Part shown: positions 20,721 through 33,779 of the stretch, one piece after another
Layout: every line of letters begins with the position of its first letter
Position numbering within the stretch: position 1 is the first letter of the stretch
NCBI GenBank assembly: GCA_030737875.1
Contig: CM060924.1
Location: 151,212,197 to 151,276,196 of the forward strand
Source: Allium sativum
Lineage: Eukaryota; Streptophyta; Magnoliopsida; Asparagales; Amaryllidaceae
Reading direction: 5' to 3'
Length of the DNA: 64,000 nucleotides
Made by a program: the position numbers and the translations under genes
The notes under the pieces: generated by a model
Told to the model about the DNA's origin: nothing
What the model saw: the letters and a program-made list of their open reading frames with translations, nothing else
The model's database searches: none

Positions 20721-22910
20721 GAGATAGGAAGTTTCGGTTGAAGATTTGATTTCTTTTTCCTAGGACTCTTTTTGACTCTTTCAGTTCGCATTCGTTTATA
20801 TCTGCTTCGTTAGTTGAAACACTGCACCTAGATACTAGTTTAGTTATGGATCCCATTGTAGTCTCAAATCCTATTGGTGGTCCGGCTCACTTATATATGG
20901 TTTGTGGGGATTTGAGAGTGTCTATCTTGGGCGTTGGGCTTGAATGCAACGCCTTCGTTCTTGGCTTCATGGGCTTCGGCTTGACTCTAGGCATGGATTG
21001 GCTAGCCAGGTATGGTGCCATCCTAGACTTTGGAAGGGGTGTAGTTAGACTGTTGACTCGTTGTGGAAAGACCCTTGATATTTCTTGTGACCCTAGGGAT
21101 TCAGTGATGCTTAGCTACCTAGATTCTCTTGATGCATCCAACGATGACTTGGAATCTATTCGTGTGGTCCTTAAGTATGGAAACATCTTTGATGAAGTTC
21201 GGGGTTTACCCCCGAGGCGTGCGATAGACTTTCGTATGTACCTAGTAGATAAAGCAAAGCTTGTTGCATTACCAGTGCGCCACATGGCTCCGAGAGAGAA
21301 GGGAACTCAGTAAGCAAATGAAAGAGTTGCTTGAGAAGGGGTTCATAAGAAGAAGCATAGCGGAATGTGGTGCTCTATTTGTTTTTTCTACAAAGGCTGA
21401 TGGTTCACTTATATTGTGCGTGGACTATAGGGAGCTGAATAAGCTCACGAAGAAGAATACACATCCATTGCCGAGGAATGATGATTTGTTTGATCAGTTG
21501 GTTGGCGCTTCGGTTTTCTCGCAGTTGGACTTAGCTACAGTATTTCATCAACTAATGGTGGCTGAGGACAGCGTAGATAAGACAACATTTAGAACTCACG
21601 ACGGTTTCTTCGAGTGGCTTGTCATGCCTTTTGGTTTAGCGAATGCACCCGCATATTTCGTAGACCTGATAAGTAGGGTGTTTAGGGAGTTTCTAACCAA
21701 ATTTGTGGTAGTCTTCGTGGATGATATCTTGATTTTCTCGAGAAGCGAAGAAGATCATGCCCTACATCTTAGGGATGTCTTAGTGACCTTACGAGCGCAT
21801 CAACTCAAAGCTAATTTCTCCAAATGCATTTTTTGTGGAAAGAAGTGAGGTTCTTAGGACACGTGGTCTCTAAGGAAGGGATAGCAGTGGATCCTGCAAA
21901 GCTGGTGGCAATCCAAGATTGGAAGGTTCCTAAAAAAGCAACGGAAGTAAGCAGTTTTCTAGGGTTGGCGGGCTACTATAGGAAGTTCGTTAAGGACTTT
22001 GTGAAGATATCAGCCCCAGTTTTGACTTTTCTAGATGGGAGCAAACCGTTCGTAGTATATACCGGTGCTTGCGGGACAAGGCTTGGAGCAGTTTTTGATG
22101 CAAAGGAAAAAGGTGACATGCAAAAAGGCGGTAGGTATGCAGTTATGTTTGAGCAACGCTTATCGTCCACGGATGTATGGATGGATAGAAAAGGGATGAA
22201 TGGAATCCTTGAAGATCCTTTGAGGTTAGGTACCCTAGATTTTGGAGGGACATGAGAAGAGCACCTTCTATTTGTGGAGTTCGGTTATAACAGCAGTTAT
22301 TAAGCTAGTATTAGGGTTTTTATGGACGACCGTGTCGATCACCAACTTGTTGATGGGAATCTACAGATAAGATTTTGCTTGAACCCGAGCTAATTAGAGA
22401 GAGACTTCGGAGAATGTGGACTTGATTCGGAGGCAACAGAAGACGTACAGGACCGACAAAAGTCGTACGCTAATAAGAGACGAACCGATCTTGAGTTTGA
22501 TGTTGGGGACATGGTTTTCATTTAGGTATCACTGTTGAGGAACATAGTCCATTTCGGATCGGTAGGGAAGTTGGCACCGGCGTTCGTAGGACCCTTTCCC
22601 ATTACAGAAAGGGGTGGACAGATGGCGTATAGAGTGAAGTTGCCAGAGAAGCTTAGTGGTATTCATGGCGTATTTCACGTGTCGCATTCGAGGAAGCATT
22701 TACATGATACTGTGGAGGTGCTGAAGCCGGGCCTGCTTAGAGAAGTGGAAGTGGAGCGAGATGTCATGATTAGATGAGCTCCTACGTGCATCCTTGGATC
22801 GAAGATCAAGAAGTAACGCAACAGAGAGGTCAAGTTGTTTAAAGTCCAATGGGGAGATGATCAAGGAGATGCGATTTGGGAGACGGAAGACAAGATGCGT
22901 ACGTTGTACC
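20720..22910 (+). pseudogene. pol: Element D pol remnant with RNase H-integrase deletion
   Basis: From 20846 the sequence resembles the A protease tail and RT. It continues past the position of the A stop at 2709 as DISCDPRDSV. RT includes VMPFGLANAPAYF and [13 protein letters not shown] (near 21716). A frameshift near 21290 and another near 21840 break it. At about 22100-22150 the start of RNase H ([14 protein letters not shown]) is followed at once by late integrase ([18 protein letters not shown]), so most of RNase H and the zinc region and catalytic core of integrase are lost. The GPF/Y-like module (22560-22620) and a broken chromodomain tail (to 22910) remain. Confidence 0.88.
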
Positions 22911-23537
22911 TTTTTTTTTGAAGGTATATTCTTAACTTCTCCTTTTTCTATCGCTTTGTTTATACTTGTTTTATCGTTTAGTATGTCCTCTCGGTTATGT
23001 CTTCGATCTCTAGATAGGAAAATACTATGGTTAAAAACATGTGTTTGTGACATGTTATGTTTGGTGGATGCAAGTGGATGCAAGTGTTTGCAAGTGGTTG
23101 CTCGTGGATGCATTTACACATACATTAGGCACTAGATCGGCTCAATCACTTTCATATTGCATAGGAATAAGTGTGCATATTTAAGTTAATGGATGTATAT
23201 TGATTGTGTTATCATATGGATGCTGCATTTAGATGAATGATTGTGCATGCATGTACAAATAATATGTATCATTAGGATTCTTTGGCATACATAATGGACG
23301 CATGGCACTATCATGATTTGCATTAAGGAGGTCAACTGGATCAGTAGACCGCCTGATTTTGCATTGGACAAGGAACATACACACACTCTTTTGCATATGT
23401 TCATATGGCATTAGAAATATTTTAAGGACAATGGATGCCTGTGATTGATGGTTGAGTAGATGGATGATTGGATGGTAGGATATGCATTCTTCTTGACTTG
23501 GAGATTTTGGGAACGAAATCCTTTAAGGAGGGGAGAA
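22911..23537 (+). other. 3' untranslated region and PPT of D
   Basis: It carries the same features as A: TGCAAGTGG-type 10-bp repeats (23066-23112), the GGAGGTC/GACCGCC hairpin motif (23320-23365) and the PPT AAGGAGGGGAGAA touching the LTR at 23538. Confidence 0.8.
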
Positions 23538-24414
23538 TGTAACACCCCATAATTTTAAAATATTAAAATTAACAAATTTAAGAACACTTAAATTTTAGAA
23601 GAAGAATTAAGTGAACCGGGTTGCGCCATTGCGTTCGTCTCGGAATTCCGCTTGAGATAGAGTCCGAGTTTGCGTAAAATGGATAGAGTATGGAGAAGTT
23701 ATTTAGGTTGGAAGTTTGTATACAGAAATAAAATAAAATCAATTTAAATTCAAAAATATTCAAACAGCTATGGCGGAAGGACGAAACACGGAACGGCCAC
23801 ATTTGGGGTGTCGACCCGGGACCCGCTGGCTCGACACCAGTGTCGACCCAGACACTTTGGGGTCGACACCGGGGTCGACATAGGTGTCGACCCCCCTGTA
23901 GGGGTCGACCCTATCAGCCTGATCTGGTCAGTGACGAATTCTTGTGTTTTAGGGCTTATGTGGCGTCCTCTGGTTGGCCTGGTGACGTGTCATGATGATT
24001 TGGATGGTTTAGATTAATTCTAGACTAATCTAATGGTTCTAATTAATCATAATCACATCTAACCTAAACCCTACATCTAAACTAAATTCATTCCTAAGCG
24101 TCCATGCTGCTACATCCAAAGCTAAGCTAGTTTATCTTCTTCTACAACTCAAATCTTAGGAATAGTGGAACGGTTCTAGAGTCTACAAACGCTTAATCTA
24201 TATTCTATTCTTCTACCACAATGAGTACAGTTTCTTTAACAAGATAATTATTTAAAATAATTATGATAAGTTGTGATCTGGACTGTATGTATATGCCTAT
24301 TGAATCACATGCTATTAGCCAGTTCTCTTATTATCTGTTTTGTTAATATTTGTTAATTTTGTTATCATATGTGATTAGATTCATTTTATGATGTTAGTTC
24401 ATCTGCTTAATTAC

Positions 24415-24660
24415 ATATGTAAGTTCATATTTTATATGTTCAGATCTATGCAAGTTCGTATTTTATACGTTCAGATCTATGCAAGTTATATCAAATTTTA
24501 TGTGTTCAGATCTATGCAAGTTATATCATATTTTATATGCTCAGATCTATGCAAGTTCATATTTTATAAGTCCAGATCTATGCAAGTTCATACTTTGTAT
24601 GTTCAGATCTATGCAAGTAATATTTTATATGTTTAGATCTAGGCATGTTTATGTCTATGC
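24415..24660 (+). repeat. AGATCT tandem array in the D 3' LTR
   Basis: About six units of the 17590-18050 array. Some units carry changes such as TATACGTTCAGATCT. Confidence 0.85.
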
Positions 24661-25249
24661 AAATTTATATGTAAGTTATGACTTGATCTATGCAAGTTAT
24701 GCAAGTTTTTATGCAAGTCATGTTCATATATGCAAGTTTATATGGAAGTCATGTTCATCCATGCAAGTCTATGTTTATATGTTTAGATCCATGCCAGCCA
24801 GTTCATATGTTTGGATCTATGCAAGTTTAAGTTTATATGTTTAGATCTATGCCAGCTCACATGTTAAATGGATCCATCCTATAGATGTTCATATGCTTAA
24901 CCAAATTTATGTTGTTCTATGCCAAGTTTATGTTACACATGCTTAGATAGATCCATATTGTTTTGTGCCTGTTTGAATGTTTTATGTCCCTTTCTTTTCC
25001 CTTCTCTTATGATTTACGCTAATTGCTAGCCTAACATATTACATGAATCTTACGTACGAACGACGTGGGAAAGTTGGGGAAAAACATTAATATTGGATAT
25101 TGTGTAGTTGGCATAAATTGGTTATTAATCATATAATTAACTTGAGACAATAAATTGGTATAGATTATATACATGGAAATTATGGACATAATTTAGATGG
25201 TAATTATGAACATCGTTTGAATTGGTTAAAAGATGAACATGCCTAACCC

Positions 25250-25443
25250 GAGGTTATATTGAGTTGCAGTGTAAGACTGCCCGGAACCGCCCGGCACATC
25301 CAGCAACCGCAACAACAGGTCTAATGTGAGAGCTTAGCGCATCAAGCCCAAAACCCGAGGTTAGAATGAGTTTGCGGTAGAAGTCTGCCGGAACCGCCCT
25401 GCACATCCAGCAACCGCAAACAACAGTTCTAATGTGAGAGGTT
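25250..25443 (+). other. LTR hairpin pair (D 3' LTR)
   Basis: Unit 1 (25250-25335) has a weakened outer stem and one mismatch in the inner stem (GTTGCAGT with ACCGCAAC). Unit 2 (25357-25443) keeps TTAGAA/TTCTAA and GTTTGCGGT/ACCGCAAAC. The decay fits a copy no longer under selection. Confidence 0.6.
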
Positions 25444-28115
25444 GGTGCATTAATAAATCAATTAATGCCAACGAACAGACATGCTAAGAATGGTAAGGTT
25501 AAGTAACATATGAATAAGCGACACTTAACCAATACAACATGTTAATCAAACAAATGGGTGGGGTTAGGTTAAATTGAGAACACTTAACCGTTTAACATGT
25601 TGGTTAGGAAACCCTAGTACCGGGGACCCATTTCAGCAGTAACCCATATAGATGTATCATGGTACCCTGAACTAGGCAGGGTGTGTAACAACACTGAATT
25701 TTGGGGCCAGTTTTAAAGTTCTATTTTTAATTTTGTTAAGAAATTATGGTCAAAATTAAAAACTTTATTCTTTTAAATAATTTATTTTAAATAAGAATGG
25801 TTGAAAATTTTAGGTTTATAATATTAATTATATTATGAACTTGAAATGGCGCGGTAATTTCAATATTTGATTTTGAACCTTAAGAAAATATAATTGGGAG
25901 TTCATAATAAATGAACATAATTTATTTGTAAATATGAATATAACAGAAAATTTGATTGTAGCCCATATTTGCATTAATAAAGTGGACTGAGAACCATAAT
26001 AAATTTGAATAGTTTATTTATAAATATGAGCATGACTTTGACATGAAACAATTAGGCTTAACATTAAATGGGTATTAAGTTATATGCCCAAAATTTTTAT
26101 TCTATGGGACCATTTGATTTGATTTATTCTATGGGGCTCTGTGACCTAGCATTATTTTATGATAACTTTATATATATACATTAAAATCCATTCTTTAATG
26201 CGAATATGATTCATTGTTTTGAAAATGAATGTACATTTGTATTTGTCATGTAGAATGTATAGAAAATTTTATACAAATTAAATATCTCATTAACACATAC
26301 CTTTTATTTATTTCTTTTCCATTAATTTCCCTTTCCTTCAATTAGAAAACCGCAATTTAGATATCTGCTACTTTATTTATTTTGACCGTTTCCTCCCACT
26401 CTACTCACCACGTTCTCTCTCTTTACCTTTTTTAAATTCTGAAATGGCATGTATTAATTTATATACTTATAACGAAAAGATATCACGTAACTCTGAAATG
26501 GAAAGAATTAAATACCTATTCTTCCGTTTCAGCCTTGAATGTGAAACAGCATGGCATGCATTTATAGGAAATCTTTTTTTAAGGGCAGTAAATATATATA
26601 TATATATATGATACTTATCCTTATTTTGTATATATCTTTCCCTTGGGAGTAATTATATATATTTGTCTCTTATACTTTAACATATTGTAATTTATAAGGT
26701 TTTGACCTAACTAAAACATGGAAATCCACTTGTCAACAACCATTCTAATGAATGAAACATTTAACGAACTGCAAAATATGAAATAAACTTATTTCATTTC
26801 TTAATTTCGAATAATTACAATTTCCCATTTATTTTTGATTCAAGGTTAAGTAAATTAGATGTAAACAAACAATTTAAGTAACCTTACATTTACTTTTATT
26901 GACAACATTTAATAATGGAAATTGCAATTCCAATTCATATCTTATTTTTTTTCCCCATTACAGAATTTAACGAATAAGATTGCAGTTCATTAAATATTTA
27001 AAATAGAATAGATCTAAATAATATATTATGCCATTTAAATAATTATTGTAATAAATACTTTTTTTAATATATGCATTTGTTCCTTTCTATTTATACTCTT
27101 TTCTTTTTTATTTGCATTTGAAATTTGAATGATAAATAAACATTGTAACACACCGCATTTCGAGCAACAAATTTTTCAAAATAACCATAGGAGTAATGTG
27201 CGAAACGTTACAATGGAATTAAATAAAAAGAAACAATGGAAGTAAAAATAAAAATGAAAAATTGGTATGTTATTAATATTAAAATGGACTTATATGTAAA
27301 TAAAAGAATTAAACCTTTCAAGGGCTAAATTAAAAACAAAGCACCTCTATGTAATATCTCCCACACACCCTAACCCTATCATTCCACAAAAATCCTAACT
27401 TCTCTTCCTCCATCTCTCCAATGGCGGCTATCTCTCTTCTTCTTCTCCTCTAAATCTAAATATCTATCTTCTCTCAATAGTCTCTCCACAATCTATTCCT
27501 AAATTAAAAAGAATTAAGTTTAGGAATTCAACTACTGCGATTAAAACAAAGGAGAGACTCAAATCTATTGCGCAAGAACAGTGAAGAGATTCAGACATAT
27601 AAATAAAGGTGAAAAATCCTATCTATTTTTATATATAATTATATTTTAATTCTCGCCTCTGAATCACTGTATGTGTATTATTCTATGCTATGGTAATTTA
27701 GGATTTATTTGTTTATGTATTTCTGTTGTGTTTGATATATTCGCTTGGGTTGATACAATTAAAATCTCATATTTATTGAGATTCAAATTTACGTTCTAAA
27801 ATTTATTATTAATTCCAGATCCATTATTCCAGATCTGATGTTGTGCTGCTATTTACTTCTTTATTTCAGTTCTACTATTTCAGTTTTGTCAATGCGATCA
27901 AAATCTCATTTTTTTATTGAGATTTATATACATATATACGAATGGTTCCTTAGAATTAGTGTGTTGAAACTTTGCATTTGTGTATGTTGGAAATAGGTAA
28001 ACCAAATTCATCATACTTGTTTATTGAATTATTGGGAAGATTTTTAATGTTTTTTTTTGTTCATATTAAAAAGATTATCTTTTTACTATCGCTTTGTTCA
28101 TATTAAAAACATCAT

Positions 28116-28275
28116 TTGGTTAAAATAAAAAGATTTGATAACGATATGGAAAAAGTTAACTTTTTATTAAAAATAAAAAGATCTGATAACGGTATGGAAA
28201 AGGTTAAATTTTTATTAAAAATAAAAAGATTAGATAACGGTATGGAAAATTTTAAGTTTTCATTGAAAATGGAAA
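28116..28275 (+). repeat. 48-bp tandem repeat
   Basis: Three and a part copies of a unit with AAAATAAAAAGAT, GATAACGGTATGGAAAA and TTTTTATT. The apparent 89-codon ORF over it is an effect of a period divisible by three. Confidence 0.8.
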
Positions 28276-28489
28276 AAGAAAAGTTGACGGTGGAAAAAGA
28301 TAAGATTTACCGTTGTAATGAAATTACATTTTTAAGTGTAATTAAAGATATGATTTTGTATGGAAATAAAAAATTACATTTCTAAGTGTAATTAAAGATA
28401 TGATTTTGTACGGTAATAAAAATTTACATTTTTATTAATGTATTTAAAGTAGAATGAAATGTACATTTTTATTAATGTAATTAAAGTAG

Positions 28490-28850
28490 AATAATCACTT
28501 ACATTTTTCAATGTAAAAAGAAAGGAAATGTAATCACTTACATTTTTCAATGTAAAAAGAAAGGAAATGTAATCACTTACATTTTTCATTGTAAAAAGCA
28601 AGGAAATGTAATCACTTACATTTTTCAATGTAAAAAGAAAGGAAATGTAATCACTTACATTTTTCAATGTAAAAAGCAAGGAAATGTAATCACTTACATT
28701 TTTCAATGTAAAAAGAATGGAAATGTAATCACTTACATTTTTCAATGTAAAAAGCAAGGAAATGTAATCACTTACATTTTTCAATGTAAAAAGAAAAGAA
28801 ACGTAATCACTTACATTTTTCAACGTAAAAGAAAGGAAATGAAACAACTT
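28490..28850 (+). repeat. 39-bp tandem array of short hairpins
   Basis: Nine units of 39 bp, each with the perfect inverted repeat TTACATT-TTTC-AATGTAA followed by AAAAGAAAGGAAATGTAATCAC. One base of the loop or an AAGC/AAGA variant alternates between units. The minus-strand 151-codon ORF (28392-28847) is a by-product of the 13-codon period. Confidence 0.9.
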
Positions 28851-29990
28851 ACATTTTTATTAATGTAATTTAAGGTGAATAAAAACTTACATTTTTATAA
28901 ATGTAATTTAAAAGGAATAAATAATTACGTTTTCAATGTAATAAGGAACAAATGAATTTAATTTACATCTTTAATGTATTTAAAAGGAAAAAGATCACAT
29001 TTTTCTTTAACATAATTAAAAGGAAAAATATCACATTTTTCTTAAATGTAATCAAAAGGAAGAAAAATTACATTTTATTTAATGTATTAGAAAAAGAGAA
29101 AAGTTAAAGAAAAATTACATTTTATTTAATGTAATTGAAAAAGAGAAAAGTTACATGTTAATTAATGTAATAGAAAAAGAGAAAAGTTACCTTTTTATTT
29201 AATGTAATAGAAAAAGAGAAAAATTACATTTTTTTTCAATGTAATCAAAAGAAGAAAAATTACATTTTTATAATGTAATAAAAGAAGTTAGAAGAATTAC
29301 ATTCTTTATAATGTAATAAAAGAGAATAATGTAAAGAATACCTTTTTTTATGTAGAAAATAATATATTTTTAATGCAAGTCATTAATCGAGGGAAATGAT
29401 CATATTTTTAAAATAAAAATATGCTAACATTAAAAATATCATTTTTATTATATAGGAAAATGATCATATTTTTAAAATAAAAATATGTTAACATAAAAAA
29501 AATCCCATTTTTAATGTAAAGTTAGAATATAGAAAAATGACCATATTTTTGAAAAAAAATAGGTTGGCATTAAAAATCTCATTTTTTATGAAAAAGGGGA
29601 AACTAGGAAAGCGTTCATTTTTATAAAGGAAAATTCACATTTTTCTATAGAGTAAAGAATAATAAGAAAACATTACATTTTAAATAAAATGAGAGAAACA
29701 AATAAAATATTACATTTTCAATGTAATTAAAGAATGTAATTAAAATACGAAATAGATATTTACATTTTTTATGTAAATAAAAAGAATTATTTCAGATGAC
29801 ACTTTCATTTACATTTTCACGTAAATAGGAGAAAAGGAAAAGTAAAATTATTTACATTTAGGTAAATAAATAAGAATAAGGAAAAGTAAACTTATTTACA
29901 TGTAGTGTAAATAAATAAGAAAAAGAGAAGTTTTTAATGACATTTTCTATGCATTAAATGAATTGAAAGTTACATTTTAGTTGTTGTTTA
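28851..29990 (+). repeat. Degenerate ACATTTTT/AATGTAA hairpin chain
   Basis: Continuing from the 39-bp array, several dozen irregular copies of a motif pairing TTACATTTT with a nearby TAATGTAA fill more than 1 kb. Spacing varies from about 30 to 60 bp. No ORF. Confidence 0.75.
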
Positions 29991-32801
29991 TTAATAAATA
30001 AATGTGGGAAGGGAATTGAACTGTTCATTTAACATGATATCTTGACATAAACATGTCACATTACATCATTATATGATAGGAACATGATTGTGCGCTGTTG
30101 GCTTGGTTGATTCATTGCCCTTATATGTTAATGACCTGTAATGTCGTTGGAATGGAAATGAACTATTTTTATCAAAATAAAAATACTGATAAATAATAAT
30201 GTTATGAAATAATTTAAATGATAATTATGCGAAAATTATTTGAAAAGACCGAGTTATACTCATTTCAAATAATCATACGACGTTTTGAATGGAAGTTATA
30301 GAAGACGGTGTTGAAGACCGGCAATCTTCACATCGGATGGGCGACAACTACTGAGACCCTGGACTGACTTGCCCCCAGGAAGGGGTTGAAGTGGAAATTG
30401 TCCGGATGTATATGTTGATTGCACGGATTTAGTTTTCGCTCAAACCCAGAGCATAAGCTTATAAATGGATTGTGTGTCGGACATTGTACTCCATTAAATA
30501 TCATGTTATTGATTTTCTGTTTAATATATAAATGTTGGTGGCGGAGAATTTATTCTTTGCTTAAGACCCCGTTTATATATTGATGGATGATCAATGGTAC
30601 AGTATGGATTGACAATATGGCATGCTAAGATATTATGATCAAGGCTTTTGTTGAAAAGCAAGGCCTTGTGGTTATAACGTTACTTCGCGTGCCTCAAACC
30701 CCGGTTGGAGTCTAAAACGGGAGAAGGGAACGCAGGGAGAGCAACACGATTCTTTCTAGCTAGAAGTGGTGTCGGTGCTTAAAACTGGTTGACATTTTAC
30801 TTAAGTGGATGATGGAATGAGGTGCCTCGGATATTAGGTCCTATAGGACCGGGAAACGTTTGTTTAGGAATTGCCAATCCGCAAAGTTGTATGAACGGAC
30901 CGGCCCTGCTGGATCCAAGCGTTCTCTGCGGGGAATCCTTAGACATTAGCTAGAGTGTCTTGAATCGCTAAGGAGCTCCTCCCTAGCCTTGACTCATGAT
31001 GGAAACCCAATTTCCAATATGCCCTTACGATTTTGATTGTATAACTAGCATGGCGACATAGTAGGATGGGGTACTATGCCGTTTATGATTGATACATTAT
31101 GATTGAAATGTTTTTATTAAAAACATATACACACTAAGAATAATATCGTTTTTACGTATCAAGCATCTTTTGACCATTATAAGGTAAAACCTTATCCTCC
31201 GGTTTGCGTTGCATTGTGTGGTGTGACTTGGGTCTTATAATGGTTTCATTTTTCTAAAAAGCATTGTGTTGTTTAACGATTTACTTTATCTTATGCACTA
31301 GCAATCCAATGGAGTAAACCCGTTCCGTGTTAGCGGCGTGGTCCTGTGATTAGACTTATTATTATTAGTTAAATTAGTTAAGAATTCTCACACGAGTCCC
31401 ATGACTGACCCGTTGTTTGTTTCCACCTTTGCAAACTCGGGTGCCCTCTTTTCCACACGGGCAGTCGAGTAGTTTGTCTACAGGTCCTTATCTCGAGCAA
31501 GACTCTGGATTGAAGCTTAAAGTTGGGTCCAGAGCATAGTTGTCTTCAGCTGCCTTAGTTATTTTGTTTCCCCTGCAATGTATTAAAATACTATAATTTA
31601 TCTTCCGATGTAATTTTAATCGGTATACTCTGATATATTCTGTACTCTGATGTAACATTATTATGATGTTTATAAAAGTCTGTTGTTGTTGTTCCAATGT
31701 GTTTTATTCCCAAAGTTAACGTACTCGGGTTTTGAACAGTTTTGGTCGATTTTGCGATCGATCGGGTCGAGCGAAATCCGGGCCGTTACAGGGTGGGGCA
31801 CGATTACTGGGCTGATTATAAGCGGTCAAAATAGCGGCGGATAGTGCGGCAGTGTAGGATCCGGTGGAGTACGGGCATGCACGTATGCCGAAGTGAAAAA
31901 ATCAGGCACTGGGCATCAGTAGTTATACTCTGTGCATCTTGAATTGTGTCAGTTTACCATCATAGGGATTGATACACCCCATGGTGGGACTAGCACAGGT
32001 ATCTACAAACAAGTAGGACCAATGACAGAAGTAATAAATACATACAAGTTTAAGGAGCCGATCGATTAAGCGATATGGGGGTAGTGTGGGGACATCTAGT
32101 ATTTATTATGGGCCAGTAGGCTGTCAAGCATTGTATGGGGTGGATACCTCTTACTAGATGTTACGCCTGAGGAATACTAATTACAAGATGGGGATCAACT
32201 TTCTACGGTGTGATTAGTAATGGTGTAGTGTATTAATTATCCTATAGTGATTAGAAGCGCAATCAACTTTTACCTTATTCATCTTACCTACCTTGTCATA
32301 CATGTTATGTTACACTCATTTCTTACTTTCCATTTTATGTTCTTATCCTGTTACATTAATGATTATATTGTTAAAGTTATTGGACTCGCCAGACTTTATA
32401 TAGGACTCTCTTTGTTTTCGCCTCTTTTCTTCCGTTCCCCCCTCGTTCTCAAGGAGGAAATACTCAAGTTTGATTCGGATTTCTCTTTGTTTGAAGTGCT
32501 ATAAGTTCTTGAAGTGTTGCTTGGCTTTGATTCTACCTATTTATGGCGTTTTTGTTGGGGATTATAGCTTAGAATTATGTACTCTGAAGGCTTTTGTACA
32601 AGACAGATATTATGTACTTGGTTCTTGGTATTTGATGATGTAAACAAACTTAATTCTGTTTCCGCTGAAATAAAGTTATAAAATTTTCAAGTACTACTTT
32701 ATGTATCTGTCTTGTAATATTTTGTTCTGTTTACTTATATTGCTCCATAAAAGTTAATGTATTCCCTTTGTGAGCGACATTAATGGACGTGGGGTGTTAC
32801 A

Positions 32802-33072
32802 GCCACCAAGGAGTGTGAAGAGTACCCATTACCAAAGCAAATAAAAGTTAGCGATGCCGCCATAAAATCTGGAAGAAATTTTGTTGGTTTCATAACCAGC
32901 CAGGGCATAACACGAATGAATGTAGACACCAAAAGAGCCTAATCGAGGAACTGATAAGGAAGAATAGGCTTCAGCAGTACACCAAGAATCCACAGAATAC
33001 TCAAGCCAGGGAACATCTAATGGACAACCAGGTCAAAGTGAAAATGCTACAAACGTTGTTACGCCAAGGTTG
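32802..33072 (+). pseudogene. gag: Element E gag, nucleocapsid end, resumed after D
   Basis: Directly after D the E frame continues with KECEEYPLPKQIK, followed by a zinc finger of the form C-x2-H-x4-H-x4-C near 32881-32925 (CWFHNQPGHNTNEC), typical of Tat-type gag. It ends at TGA (33070-33072). The join across D shows the insertion interrupted one gene. Confidence 0.8.
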
Positions 33073-33760
33073 ATCATTAATACAATTTCAGGAGGTCCAC
33101 ACCCTGCTGGGGAAAGCTGGGGGGACATTGTGAAATATACTAATAAAGTGAAGAACCTCCCAAAAGAGGGAGAACTCATGATTATGAATAAAGCTTTCTC
33201 AACAAAGATACCAAGGTTTTCTTGGGATGATATTGTATTCAAAGAACAAGACTCAAAAGGGTTGATAACGCCAATTGAAGATCCAGTGGTGATAACCATA
33301 GGCTTGGGCCCTGTCATTGTCAAAAGTGTTTTGGTTGACAGCGGAGCATCCGTCCATGTCCTATTCTTTAATGCCTTTCACATAATTAAATTTTCTATGG
33401 GGGATGTGAAAGCTTGTCAGAATAATATTCATGGGTTCATTGGGCAGGCTGTTCAACTAGTCGGAATTATTATTCTGCTTGTTGAACTTGGAGAGGGGGA
33501 GCAAAGGGTTGCGCGAAAGCAGGATTTTGTTGTAATCAAAGGCACTCTTCTTATAACGCTTTCCAAGGAAGGCCGACTCTTGCAGCATTCCGAATTACGA
33601 TGGCCCCGTGGTGCCTAACGATGAAATTTCCCACCGAAAACAAGATTGGCATAATCAAAGACGACCGAACAAGCAGCAAGGGAGTGCTATCTGGTTGAGC
33701 TTTCTAAGGCAAGGAAGAAGGAGGTGAAGAAGGATGTGGAGCCTCCACTCCGTATCCAAA
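33070..33760 (+). pseudogene. Element E protease, broken
   Basis: INTISGGPHPAG opens the region. The aspartic protease site is in VLVDSGASVHVLFFNAF (DSGA near 33338-33349). A frameshift around 33560 moves the downstream part (FRITMAPWCLTMKFPTE) to another frame. The protease would mature the polyprotein. The fold is inferred from the motif only. Confidence 0.75.
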
Positions 33761-33779
33761 ACTCCCCTTTATAGGAATT

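Larger units (their letters stand above)
25684..31790 (+). mobile_element. Solo LTR of family C, 6107 bp, in the D 3' LTR
   Basis: It starts TGTAACAACAC and ends CGGGCCGTTACA. The TSD is GGGTG at 25679-25683 and 31791-31795; the D 5' LTR shows the uninterrupted site near 19030. No PBS, PPT or coding domain is inside. The last 1.5 kb shares blocks with 46130-47590 of C and, inverted, with F (for example CCCGTTCCGTGTTA near 31318). Its middle is full of short tandem repeats. It formed by LTR-LTR recombination of a longer element, or C-type units insert as LTR-only DNA; the first is usual. Confidence 0.92.
16724..32801 (+). mobile_element. Element D: decayed Tekay-like element nested in E gag
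   Basis: The 5' LTR is 16724-20005 and the 3' LTR is 23538-32801 (itself interrupted by a solo LTR). The TSD is GCCAC at 16719-16723 and 32802-32806. Removing D plus one TSD joins the two halves of E gag. The interior is 3.5 kb against 5.1 kb in A, with a remnant of gag and a pol deletion. It resembles A in layout (PBS, 3' motifs, PPT, LTR architecture) but LTR sequences differ clearly outside conserved blocks. Confidence 0.93.
23538..32801 (+). repeat. Element D 3' LTR, split by a solo LTR
   Basis: The LTR parts are 23538-25683 and 31796-32801, about 3150 bp together. Most of the difference from the 5' LTR is the shorter AGATCT array. Its end GGGGTGTTACA abuts the GCCAC duplicate. Confidence 0.92.

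Noticed and set aside
28392..28847. 151-codon minus-strand ORF with a 13-residue repeat
   Set aside because: It is the 39-bp array read as codons; nothing outside the array supports a gene.
28116..28850. Regular repeats that could suggest a CRISPR-like array
   Set aside because: Units are directly adjacent without unique spacers, the DNA is plant retrotransposon, and no associated genes exist.
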